From Sulfurimonas sp. (lineage in GTDB: Bacteria > Campylobacterota > Campylobacteria > Campylobacterales > Sulfurimonadaceae): DNA of 5,284 nucleotides. The notes beneath the pieces were generated by a model. That model made no database searches and was not told where the DNA came from. It saw only the letters and a program-made list of their open reading frames with translations. Each line of letters opens with the position of its first letter. The stretch's first letter is position 1. The stretch spans positions 1 through 5,284 of the forward strand of contig JAUSKV010000252.1 in assembly GCA_030646745.1 (NCBI GenBank). Direction: 5' to 3'. Shown here one piece after another: positions 1 to 5,284 of the stretch. The position numbers were made by a program, and so were the translations under genes.

Positions 1-1596
1 GCAGCGTTAGGAATATCAATAATTATTAATATTTTTTTAAAACAATTTGGAATTTCTCAGATTATAGGGTATATATTCACCGGCATAATAATAGCCTACA
101 CTTTCGAATTAAGAGCTATAAGTGATTCACATGCACTTGGGCTTGTCGGTGAATTTGGAATAGTATTTTTGATGTTCACCATCGGTCTTGAAATATCTTT
201 AGCAAAGATGGGAAGCATGAAAAAAGAGATATTCGGTAATGGACTTATGCAGGTTATTTTTGCTGCTCTCGTTATTTATGCCATCAGCCACTATTTCTTT
301 AATCTTGATTTAAAATCTTCTTTGATTATCTCTTTTGCATTTTCACTCTCTTCTACGGCGGTTGTTTTAAGCTATCTGAAAAGTTCAAAAGAGATACACA
401 CACCCTATGGACAAAAAGCGACAGGAATACTAATATTTCAAGATATAGCGGTTATTCCTATTTTAATTCTTTTAACTTTTTTGGCAAGTGAAGGAAATGA
501 GAGTGTTTTTGTTCTTTTGCAAGATACGGTAGTAAGTGCTATTTTTGCATTTGGTCTTCTGTTTATTGTTGGAAAAAAGCTTATGACTTGGCTTTTACAC
601 TTCTCTGCCTCATCGGAGCTTGACGAACTTTTTATGGGTTCAGTTCTATTTATTGTAGTTAGTGCCTCTCTTTTGGCACATTACATGGGGTTTAGTTACT
701 CACTGGGTGCTTTTGTTGCCGGCATGATTATAGCTGAGACAAAGTACCATCACAGAGTGGAATCAGATATCGCACCCTTTAAAGATTTACTCCTTGGCAC
801 CTTCTTTGTTGTTGTTGGAATGAAGATTGATGTAGCACTTTTTGTAGAAAAATTTGCACTTATAGTTTGGTTGTTTGTAATTGTGCTTGTTTTAAAAACA
901 GCGATTATTTACGCAATTTTAAGATTATCATCTTCTCATCCTGTCTCTTTTAAAGCGGCATTAGCACTCTCTCAAGTTGGAGAATTTTCGTTTGTGATAT
1001 TTGCGGTTGCAAGTGCGGATGGTTCGCTCAATAGTCATTTAACACAATTATTGGTTCTAGTCGTTATTCTATCTATGATTGTTACACCATTTTTTATCAG
1101 CAAAATTAGTACTTTTGTTGAATTCTTTACAAAAGAAAAAGAGGATGATTCAGACATGTCAGCCTTGCAAAGCAGAAAAAATCATGTAATTGTCTGTGGA
1201 TACAGTATAGTAGGAAAATTTGTAACAAAAGAGTTGGATAAAATAGATGCTCCCTATGTAATCGTAGATAATTCATATAAGCATGTTAAAGAGGCTCTCA
1301 ATGATGGTATGGAAGCTTATTTAGGAGATGCGTCAAAACACTCTATTTTAAATGCTTTACATGTAGAAAAAGCAGCTGCCGTTATAGTTACTCTTGACAA
1401 CTTAGAAAAAAAGAGATTGATTTGTGAAGCTGTTTTACAATATTCTAAAGATGTAAATTTGATTGTAAAAGTTGTCTCTTTAGAAGAGAAAGAGAAATTA
1501 GCAGATTTAAATATTTCTATTATTGTTGATGGAAAAGCTGAAGTAGCAAGAGTTTTAGTTGAGAGTATGAGGACATGTGAATTAAAGAGTCATTAA
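1..1596 (+). CDS. Kef-type (CPA2) cation:proton antiporter with C-terminal TrkA-N domain, 5' partial
   Basis: This is an inner-membrane monovalent cation (probably K+ or Na+):proton antiporter of the CPA2/KefB family. The frame is open from base 1, so the start codon lies outside the window; 531 residues are visible and the first ATG pair (from 169) is internal. Visible residues 1-375 are very hydrophobic and form about a dozen membrane segments. Family signatures are the LIFQDIAVIP segment (Q147-D148, the likely ion site), a KefC-like loop around HRVESDIAPFKDLLLG (251-266) and SQVGEF (324-329). A charged linker (KEKEDDSD) leads to a Rossmann TrkA-N domain (about 394-531) with VIVCGYSIVG and an acidic residue after strand 2 (VIVD, D423), as expected for NAD(H) or nucleotide binding. 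The middle glycine of GxGxxG is Ser. No TrkA-C domain follows. The ion cannot be told from sequence. No terminator is seen before the flagellin gene 67 bp downstream. Confidence 0.93.
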   Translation, partial: AALGISIIINIFLKQFGISQIIGYIFTGIIIAYTFELRAISDSHALGLVGEFGIVFLMFTIGLEISLAKMGSMKKEIFGNGLMQVIFAALVIYAISHYFFNLDLKSSLIISFAFSLSSTAVVLSYLKSSKEIHTPYGQKATGILIFQDIAVIPILILLTFLASEGNESVFVLLQDTVVSAIFAFGLLFIVGKKLMTWLLHFSASSELDELFMGSVLFIVVSASLLAHYMGFSYSLGAFVAGMIIAETKYHHRVESDIAPFKDLLLGTFFVVVGMKIDVALFVEKFALIVWLFVIVLVLKTAIIYAILRLSSSHPVSFKAALALSQVGEFSFVIFAVASADGSLNSHLTQLLVLVVILSMIVTPFFISKISTFVEFFTKEKEDDSDMSALQSRKNHVIVCGYSIVGKFVTKELDKIDAPYVIVDNSYKHVKEALNDGMEAYLGDASKHSILNALHVEKAAAVIVTLDNLEKKRLICEAVLQYSKDVNLIVKVVSLEEKEKLADLNISIIVDGKAEVARVLVESMRTCELKSH

Positions 1597-1618
1597 TTTT
1601 GTTTTATTAAATAGATGG

Positions 1619-1624
1619 TAGAAT
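1619..1624 (+). promoter_or_regulatory. Weak sigma70-like -10 box before the flagellin gene
   Basis: TAGAAT lies 39 bp before the flagellin ATG in an AT-rich stretch and matches the sigma70 -10 consensus at five of six positions. No good -35 box is present; TTGTTT at 1599-1604 is only 14 bp away. I looked for the sigma28 (CGAT-type -10) and sigma54 (GG-N10-GC) elements expected for flagellin genes in this phylum and found neither in the 67-bp gap. Readthrough from the antiporter gene is an alternative. Confidence 0.3.
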
Positions 1625-1663
1625 GCAACTACAATTGTTATTTTAAAATATGAAGGATTTGAA

Positions 1664-2494
1664 ATGAGTTTTTCAATTAACACAAATGTGGCATCCATGA
1701 ATGCTAATCTAAATTCAAACTCTGCAAGTGGTGGAATCAGCAAAAATCTATCGGCTCTTGCTTCCGGCTCTAAGCTAAGCAGTGCTTCTTATAATATTTC
1801 AGGGCTTGGTATTGCTGACAAGCTTTCATCTTATATTTCCGACTTGGGTCAGGCTATCATGAATGCGAATGAGAGTGTCGGCATGCTTCAAGTTGCAGAC
1901 GGAGCACTTCAAGGATATCGCGACAATTTGGATAGAGTTAGAGTCTTGACTCTGCAAGCTTCAAATGATACGATGAGTTCAGATGATAAAGCAATTATTC
2001 AAAAAGAGATAGATGGCTTGTTAAAATCATCAGATGACATAGCGGAATCTACGAAGTACAATGGCATGAAGCTACTTGACGGAACCGGTGGAAGTTTTGG
2101 AAATGGTACATTTGTCACGCAAACCGGTGCAGATGGTGGAGCAACCCAAAGTGTAACAATCGGTAACACTAAAGTCTCTTCCCTTGTTGGAAGTATAGAT
2201 GTTATGACACAGGTTGGTGCTTTGAGTGCAATGGATACTATTGATAGTGCTATGAGTAAAATAGGTGATATTCGTTCTACTCTAGGCGCATCACAAAATC
2301 AGCTTGAGTCAACTATTAGAAATATATCTGTAACGCACATTAATTTAGCTTCAGCTGAGTCTCAAATGAGAGATGTTGATTTTGCAGCGGAGAGCGCTAA
2401 TTTTTCACGACAAAATATTATGAATCAAATTGGCTCTTTTGCACAGAGCCAAGCGAATGCAGGAGCTTCAAATGTTGCAGGTTTGTTGCAATAG
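1664..2494 (+). CDS. Flagellin, short type (D0/D1 with minimal variable region)
   Basis: This is the structural subunit of the flagellar filament, exported unfolded through the flagellar type III apparatus and polymerised outside the cell. It has 276 residues. The N-terminal D0/D1 part (1-140) begins SINTNVASMNANLN and includes GMLQVADGALQGYRDNLDRV (73-92) and STKYNGMKLLDG (129-140). The C-terminal D1/D0 part (about 190-276) includes LGASQNQLESTI (207-218), AESQMRDVDFAAES (231-244) and ends NVAGLLQ. Only about 50 residues, rich in Gly, Ser and Thr, separate them, so no folded D2 or D3 domain can fit; Salmonella FliC has about 495 residues. There is no cysteine, as is usual for flagellins. The start is supported by AAGGA at 1653-1657, six bases before the ATG. 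The usual SAxDDAAGLAI segment is replaced by SASYNISGLGI (40-50). No other flagellar gene is in view, so whether this is the main or a minor filament protein is open. Confidence 0.96.
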   Translation: MSFSINTNVASMNANLNSNSASGGISKNLSALASGSKLSSASYNISGLGIADKLSSYISDLGQAIMNANESVGMLQVADGALQGYRDNLDRVRVLTLQASNDTMSSDDKAIIQKEIDGLLKSSDDIAESTKYNGMKLLDGTGGSFGNGTFVTQTGADGGATQSVTIGNTKVSSLVGSIDVMTQVGALSAMDTIDSAMSKIGDIRSTLGASQNQLESTIRNISVTHINLASAESQMRDVDFAAESANFSRQNIMNQIGSFAQSQANAGASNVAGLLQ

Positions 2495-2525
2495 AGAGTA
2501 AAGAAATTTTATTATCTGTGCTATA

Positions 2526-2553
2526 CACTCAAACGAACGCGTCCGTTTGAGTG
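2526..2553. terminator. Perfect 10-bp hairpin after the flagellin gene, possible terminator
   Basis: CACTCAAACG (2526-2535) and CGTTTGAGTG (2544-2553) are exact inverted repeats around the 8-base loop AACGCGTC. The hairpin starts 31 bases after the flagellin stop and lies between two convergent genes, where a terminator is expected. No T-run follows on either strand, so it is not a canonical intrinsic terminator. It may act with Rho, protect mRNA 3' ends, or belong to a dispersed repeat. Confidence 0.45.
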
Positions 2554-2588
2554 GCTGCTGCAGATGTCCCTACAACCTCCTAAAGCTA

Positions 2589-2660
2589 CGAAAACAAGAG
2601 AATCGCTTTTCGCAAAGCGAAAATGTTTCTTTAGTAAAACTTTGTTTTTCGAGAATGACA
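2589..2660. repeat. Nested REP-like palindromic element between the flagellin gene and pyrE
   Basis: An inner hairpin of TTTTCGC (2607-2613), loop AAA and GCGAAAA (2617-2623) is a perfect 7-bp stem. It is enclosed by an imperfect outer stem of CGAAAACAAG (2589-2598) against CTTTGTTTTTCG (2640-2651), with two bulged T bases. GAGAAT occurs twice in the same orientation (2598-2603 and 2651-2656). On the minus strand the right end reads GTCATTCTCG, resembling the GTCATTC-type ends of REP elements scattered through many bacterial genomes. Only one copy is in the window, so dispersal is inferred. With 2526-2553 it explains most of the 182-bp gap, which has no gene. Confidence 0.45.
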
Positions 2661-2676
2661 GGGTGTTTTATACGAT

Positions 2677-3285
2677 TTAATTTCCTCTCGAGCCTGGTTT
2701 TATTGCTTCGTTTCCATCTTTGCAAAGCGGGCAGTTGTCAGGAGAGTGTATCTCAAATGTAAAGTCGGCTAATGCAAAAAATGGAATGTTTTGAGGCAGT
2801 TTACAGTTAGGTTTGGTTGTAACATCACTATTTTCGCGTTTACAAAAACCACGATTTGCTAGTGCAGCAACAGCGACAATCTCGCCACCAAGACTCTTAA
2901 CTACTTCTCCAGCCTCCATGGCAGAGCCTCCAGTTGTGATAATATCTTCACATAACAATACCCTTTCACCTTGAGTTACTTCAAAACCTCGACGAATACT
3001 CATTTTACCATCAACTCTTTCTGCAAAGATGTATCGACAATCAAGTGCTTGAGCAAGTGCAAAACCTGCAATTAGACCACCAAGCGCAGGAGCACAAACG
3101 GTGTCAATTTTAACTCCGCTTGCTCTGATTTGCTTTGCAAGTTCATCTGCAAGCAGTTTTGCTGTTCTAGGATTTTCTAATACCTTTGCAGACTGTAGAT
3201 AAAATTGTGAATGATTTCCAGAACTTAGTTTAAAATGCCCCTCTAAAAGAGCATTTGCATCCATATATATTTTCTTAATATCCAT
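2677..3285 (-). CDS. pyrE: Orotate phosphoribosyltransferase
   Basis: This cytoplasmic enzyme joins orotate to PRPP to give orotidine 5'-monophosphate and pyrophosphate, the fifth step of de novo pyrimidine synthesis. It has 202 residues, a usual length. The type I PRTase PRPP-binding motif is RVLLCEDIITTGGS (108-121), with the acidic pair E113-D114. KLSSGNHSQFYLQ (19-31) is the N-terminal substrate-site segment, and APALGGLIAGFALA (65-78) followed by FAERVDGKMSIRRGF (87-101) holds the flexible catalytic loop. The C-terminus has a CPLC motif (185-188) and ends KPGSRGN, a form I associate with the PyrE of Campylobacterota and related lineages. The ATG has TAGGA (3292-3296 on the minus strand) six bases upstream. 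It is the last gene of the secG-frr-pyrE run, 121 bp after frr. Its AT-rich leader (TATATT, TAAAAT) may hold a weak promoter, but no -35 is convincing. Confidence 0.97.
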   Translation of the reverse strand: MDIKKIYMDANALLEGHFKLSSGNHSQFYLQSAKVLENPRTAKLLADELAKQIRASGVKIDTVCAPALGGLIAGFALAQALDCRYIFAERVDGKMSIRRGFEVTQGERVLLCEDIITTGGSAMEAGEVVKSLGGEIVAVAALANRGFCKRENSDVTTKPNCKLPQNIPFFALADFTFEIHSPDNCPLCKDGNEAIKPGSRGN

Positions 3286-3360
3286 CTAAATTCCTAATGT
3301 TAATATTTTAATATAGAACACCTTTGGTGTATAAGCACTTCCACTAGGAAGAACTTCGGG

Positions 3361-3386
3361 TTAAAATGGTCAAAGGACTATTTTAA
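3361..3386. terminator. AT-rich hairpin after frr, weak terminator or attenuator
   Basis: TTAAAATGGTC (3361-3371) and GACTATTTTAA (3376-3386) form an 11-bp stem around AAAG. One pair is G-U in plus-strand RNA and A-C (unpaired) in minus-strand RNA. The hairpin begins 20 bases after the frr stop on the minus strand and has the A-tract/T-tract layout of a weak intrinsic terminator. It would give partial termination between frr and pyrE at most. Confidence 0.35.
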
Positions 3387-3406
3387 TTGGCGTGATGCAT
3401 AGTGGT

Positions 3407-3964
3407 TTATACCTTTAAAATTTCTACTTCTTTGTCCTTTAGAATTTGCTCAACATTTGCCGAATATTTATCTGTGATTTTTTGAATAGCTTCCTGAGCG
3501 GATTTTGACTCATCTGCCGTTATTAGTTTATCTTTTTCAAGTTTTTTAATTTTGTCGTTTGCATTTTTTCTATCATTTCTAAGAGAAACTTTTGCATGTT
3601 CACCCATTCCTTTCATCTGTTTTACAGACTCCTGTCTCTGTTCTACAGTCATAGCAGGAAAAAATAGTTTGATTTGTACACCGTCATTGTTTGGATTTGC
3701 TCCAACATTTGCTTTAGAGATAGCACTGTCAATAGCCGATAAAAGGTTTTTTTCCCAAGGATTGATTACAATTGTGGTAGCATCAGTCGCTATAATTGAA
3801 CCTACTTGGTCAAGGGCAGTTAAGGTACCGTAATAATCAATTTTTACATTGTCTAAAACTGAAGTTGTAATCTTTCCGGTTCTAAGTGTTTTAAAGTCTC
3901 TTAACATGTGGTTTATGCTTAACTGCATCTTTGTTTCGCATTCGCTATATATTTCATTGAGCAT
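3407..3964 (-). CDS. frr: Ribosome recycling factor
   Basis: RRF is a tRNA-shaped cytoplasmic protein that works with EF-G (and IF3) to split the post-termination ribosome so that its subunits can be reused; it is essential in most bacteria. The 185 residues match the family length exactly. Recognisable parts are the domain I helix with LRTGKITTSVLDNVKIDYYG (27-46), the small domain II around TVEQRQES, and the long C-terminal helices with VSLRNDRKNANDKIKKLEKD (126-145). R129 and R132, known to matter for ribosome binding in E. coli, are conserved at the same numbers. The usual RTGRAS reads RTGKIT here, a mild change. The start is fixed by AAGGA (3971-3975 on the minus strand) six bases upstream. 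It lies 115 bp after secG, with an extended -10 box in the spacer, and is followed by pyrE. Confidence 0.98.
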   Translation of the reverse strand: MLNEIYSECETKMQLSINHMLRDFKTLRTGKITTSVLDNVKIDYYGTLTALDQVGSIIATDATTIVINPWEKNLLSAIDSAISKANVGANPNNDGVQIKLFFPAMTVEQRQESVKQMKGMGEHAKVSLRNDRKNANDKIKKLEKDKLITADESKSAQEAIQKITDKYSANVEQILKDKEVEILKV

Positions 3965-3992
3965 TTTGTTTCCTTGTGTAAATAATGGCGTA

Positions 3993-4001
3993 ATTGTAGC
4001 A
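3993..4001 (-). promoter_or_regulatory. Extended -10 promoter for frr (and pyrE)
   Basis: Read on the minus strand this is TGCTACAAT, an extended -10 element (TGn plus TACAAT). An AT-rich tract lies upstream and there is no clear -35, the usual form in Campylobacterota. Transcription would start near 3986, about 20 bases before the frr ATG. It suggests that frr can be expressed independently of secG. Confidence 0.5.
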
Positions 4002-4060
4002 AGAAATATTTTAAATGATATAAAAGTGGTACTGTTGATGTTTTATGAGGAGGATAAGAG

Positions 4061-4083
4061 ATAGTTGCAGAGAATGCAACTAT
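4061..4083. other. Perfect 9-bp hairpin overlapping the secG stop codon
   Basis: ATAGTTGCA (4061-4069) and TGCAACTAT (4075-4083) pair exactly around the loop GAGAA. The secG stop codon (4080-4082) lies inside the stem. On the minus strand the bases after the hairpin are CTCTTATCC, with no U-run; on the plus strand TTTTGT overlaps and follows it. It could be a partial terminator, an mRNA stabiliser at the 3' end of secG, or a terminator for antisense transcription. Confidence 0.5.
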
Positions 4084-4415
4084 TTTGTACTGTTTTGTTC
4101 GCTTTGTTGAATCGGTGCTACAACAGTAGCTGCAGGTGCAACTACATTTGTTGTTTCTACAAGAGCATCAACTACTGATACATTTTTTGATTGTGAATAG
4201 AGGTACCCTAAAACAACAGTATTTACAACAAATAGGAAGCCTATTATAAAAGTAGCCTTTGCTAAAAAACTAGCTGGACCTTTTGCTCCAAAAACAGACT
4301 CATTTGAGCCACTATATGCGCCAAGACCTATGCTTGAGCTTTTTTGTAGTAGTACTGCTATCACGATGAATACAACTAAAACAATTTGTACGATAAGTAA
4401 AAAACTAGTTGTCAT
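4080..4415 (-). CDS. secG: Preprotein translocase subunit SecG
   Basis: SecG is the small inner-membrane partner of SecY and SecE in the protein-conducting channel and helps SecA-driven export. The 111 residues are typical. Two membrane helices (about 4-23 and 52-73) flank the conserved cytoplasmic loop VLLQKSSSIGLGAYSGSNES followed by VFGAKG (21-46) and the FLAKAT segment that opens the second helix. The tail (74-111) is low-complexity, rich in Val, Ala, Thr and Gln, as is common in SecG. The ATG is supported by AGGA (4424-4427 on the minus strand) eight bases upstream; the stop is TAG. It heads the secG-frr-pyrE run and is divergent from the methyltransferase gene. A TATAAT box at 4446-4451 gives it its own promoter. 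Confidence 0.97.
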   Translation of the reverse strand: MTTSFLLIVQIVLVVFIVIAVLLQKSSSIGLGAYSGSNESVFGAKGPASFLAKATFIIGFLFVVNTVVLGYLYSQSKNVSVVDALVETTNVVAPAATVVAPIQQSEQNSTK

Positions 4416-4445
4416 TTATTAATTCCTAAATATAAAAAGTTGCGA

Positions 4446-4473
4446 ATTATATCTAAAAAAGTTAAGATTACAA
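4446..4473 (-). promoter_or_regulatory. secG promoter
   Basis: On the minus strand a perfect TATAAT (4446-4451) is preceded after 16 bp by TTGTAA (4468-4473), a four-of-six match to the -35 consensus. The start of transcription would fall near 4439, giving a leader of about 24 bases that carries the secG ribosome binding site. Confidence 0.6.
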
Positions 4474-4480
4474 ACTAGGG

Positions 4481-4486
4481 TATAAT
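4481..4486 (+). promoter_or_regulatory. -10 box of the divergent methyltransferase promoter
   Basis: A perfect TATAAT on the plus strand, 35 bp before the ATG at 4522. No good -35 lies at the right distance. The box sits back to back with the secG promoter, so the two polymerase sites overlap. Transcription would start near 4493. Confidence 0.5.
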
Positions 4487-4521
4487 TTTAGAAAGATAGC
4501 GTATCGTTGGTTGTAAATAAA

Positions 4522-5226
4522 ATGAAAATAAGTTCAGAATTCTCTAGGTATGCCACTTTGTATGGTTCCAATAATATAATACAAAATAAAGTTGTAAAAA
4601 AATTACTTCAAAAAGTAACATATAAACCTCAATATATCTTAGACTTAGGTTGTGGTAGCGGGGCTTTGTGTAAAAGTATTGAGTGGAATTATCAATACTT
4701 TTGTGGAGTTGATTTTTCGTTGGCCATGTTAGAACTACACCCAAAATTAGACAATATTGGAAGTATTTATGGTGATTTTAATGATGAAACGACTTTCCAA
4801 ACTCTTTTAAAAAAAAGATTTGACGCTATTCTTTCAGCCTCAGCCTTGCAGTGGGCAGAGAATTTGGAAAATGTATTTAAAAATATTAAACTTTTTAATG
4901 CTCCTGTGGCTTTGGCAATTTTTACTTCAAATACTTTTAAAACATTGAATGAAACGGCACTATTAAAGCCACTGCTTAGAACAGTAAATGAAGTTTATGA
5001 GCTTCAAAAAAAGTATTTTGATGCAGATTTTGAGATAGTTGATTATAAGTTGGAGTTTGAATCAACAAGAGAGATGTTTAAGTATATAAAACAGAGTGGT
5101 GTCAGCGGTTCAAGAAAAGTTTTAAATTACAAGCAGATGAAGCAGTTAATGAATGAATATCCGATTAACTATTTAGAGTTCGAGGTTGTGTTTATTACTT
5201 CTAAAGCATTACAGCTAAATGCTTGA
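4522..5226 (+). CDS. bioC: SAM-dependent methyltransferase, BioC-like (malonyl-ACP O-methyltransferase)
   Basis: This is a class I SAM methyltransferase of 234 residues from the ATG at 4522. Motif I is ILDLGCGSG (39-47) and the acidic residue after strand 2 is in CGVDFS (D64). FDAILSASALQWAENL (100-115) matches the LQW segment typical of BioC, and TREMFKYIKQSGVSG (182-196) matches its late conserved helix. The N-terminal EFSRYATLYG also fits BioC, which methylates the free carboxyl of malonyl-ACP so that fatty acid synthesis can build the pimeloyl chain of biotin. BioC is the best call, but other small methyltransferases share motif I. A TTG start at 4507 would add five residues (MVVNK); neither start has a strong Shine-Dalgarno. 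I prefer the ATG because the similarity to BioC begins there and the putative transcription start near 4493 leaves a normal leader. No other bio gene is in view. Confidence 0.8.
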   Translation: MKISSEFSRYATLYGSNNIIQNKVVKKLLQKVTYKPQYILDLGCGSGALCKSIEWNYQYFCGVDFSLAMLELHPKLDNIGSIYGDFNDETTFQTLLKKRFDAILSASALQWAENLENVFKNIKLFNAPVALAIFTSNTFKTLNETALLKPLLRTVNEVYELQKKYFDADFEIVDYKLEFESTREMFKYIKQSGVSGSRKVLNYKQMKQLMNEYPINYLEFEVVFITSKALQLNA

Positions 5227-5284
5227 TGCAGAACCCAGCACTACCTCTTTTTCAAGAGTATAAAGTTCATATCTTATAAATTTG
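5215..5284 (-). CDS. Possible C-terminal end of a convergent unknown gene
   Basis: On the minus strand one frame is open from the right edge for 22 codons and ends in TAG at 5215-5217, giving a tail ending LEKEVVLGSASSI. Its codons look like those of the neighbours. It would overlap the methyltransferase gene by 12 bp in convergent orientation. The piece is too short to identify and may be open by chance. On the plus strand an ATG at 5226 overlaps the methyltransferase stop (TGATG) but meets TAA after 17 codons. Confidence 0.3.
   Translation of the reverse strand, partial: KFIRYELYTLEKEVVLGSASSI

Noticed and set aside
169..1596. Antiporter starting at the ATG pair at 169
   Set aside because: The frame is open to base 1 and the upstream residues (IIGYIFTGIIIAYTF and GLVGEFGIVFLMFTIGLE) are conserved in the family, so the gene is cut by the window edge and 169 is internal.
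1620..1631. 12-base direct repeat AGAATGCAACTA shared with 4071-4082
   Set aside because: About one such match is expected by chance in a window of this size, and the second copy is explained by the hairpin at the secG stop.
2547..2762. Plus-strand open frame of 71 codons after the flagellin gene
   Set aside because: It runs through the inverted repeats and into the end of pyrE on the other strand, has no ribosome binding site and unusual residue composition (many Cys, Arg and Leu).
3552..3833. Plus-strand open frame of 93 codons
   Set aside because: It lies wholly antisense to frr, which is a clear match to its family over full length.
3849..4064. Plus-strand open frame of 71 codons
   Set aside because: It is antisense to the 5' end of frr and the secG-frr spacer, with no family likeness; the GAGGAGG-like bases near its end serve no start.
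4544..4744. Minus-strand open frame of 66 codons
   Set aside because: It is antisense to the methyltransferase motif I region and has no upstream signals.
5226..5279. Plus-strand 17-codon frame starting at the TGATG overlap with the methyltransferase stop
   Set aside because: The overlap looks like translational coupling, but the frame stops at once and the peptide resembles nothing I know.

Overview
The window reads as AT-rich chromosomal DNA of a Campylobacterota (former Epsilonproteobacteria) bacterium, most likely a free-living Sulfurimonas-like lineage. The reasons are the secG-frr-pyrE gene order, the codon use rich in AAA, TTT and ATA, the PyrE tail with a CPLC motif, and a short flagellin. 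The genus is inferred; the genes themselves are read directly from the sequence.

Left part, plus strand (1-2494): a monovalent cation:proton antiporter of the CPA2/Kef type enters from the left edge without its start codon and ends in a cytoplasmic TrkA-N (RCK) domain. After 67 bp comes a complete flagellin gene of 276 codons. It encodes the conserved D0 and D1 parts and only a very short variable middle. The 182-bp gap that follows (2495-2676) holds no gene but is rich in inverted repeats: one perfect 10-bp hairpin and a nested REP-like palindrome.

Middle part, minus strand (2677-4415): secG, frr and pyrE are read in that order from right to left, convergent with the flagellin gene. They encode a Sec translocon subunit, the ribosome recycling factor and orotate phosphoribosyltransferase. 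The two spacers are long for an operon (115 and 121 bp). Both contain hairpins, and the first also has an extended -10 box, so frr and perhaps pyrE may have promoters of their own as well as readthrough from secG.

Right part, plus strand (4507/4522-5226): a class I SAM-dependent methyltransferase resembling BioC (malonyl-ACP O-methyltransferase, entry step of biotin synthesis) is transcribed divergently from secG. Two TATAAT boxes lie back to back in the 106-bp gap. The last 58 bp may hold the C-terminal end of a convergent minus-strand gene that overlaps the methyltransferase by 12 bp.

The genes are mostly housekeeping and no new multi-gene system is visible. The points most worth a second look are the flagellin, whose D1 helix keeps the residues that TLR5 recognises in enterobacteria, the repeat-rich gap behind it, the 9-bp hairpin over the secG stop codon, and the short RCK domain of the antiporter with a Ser in its nucleotide-binding loop.
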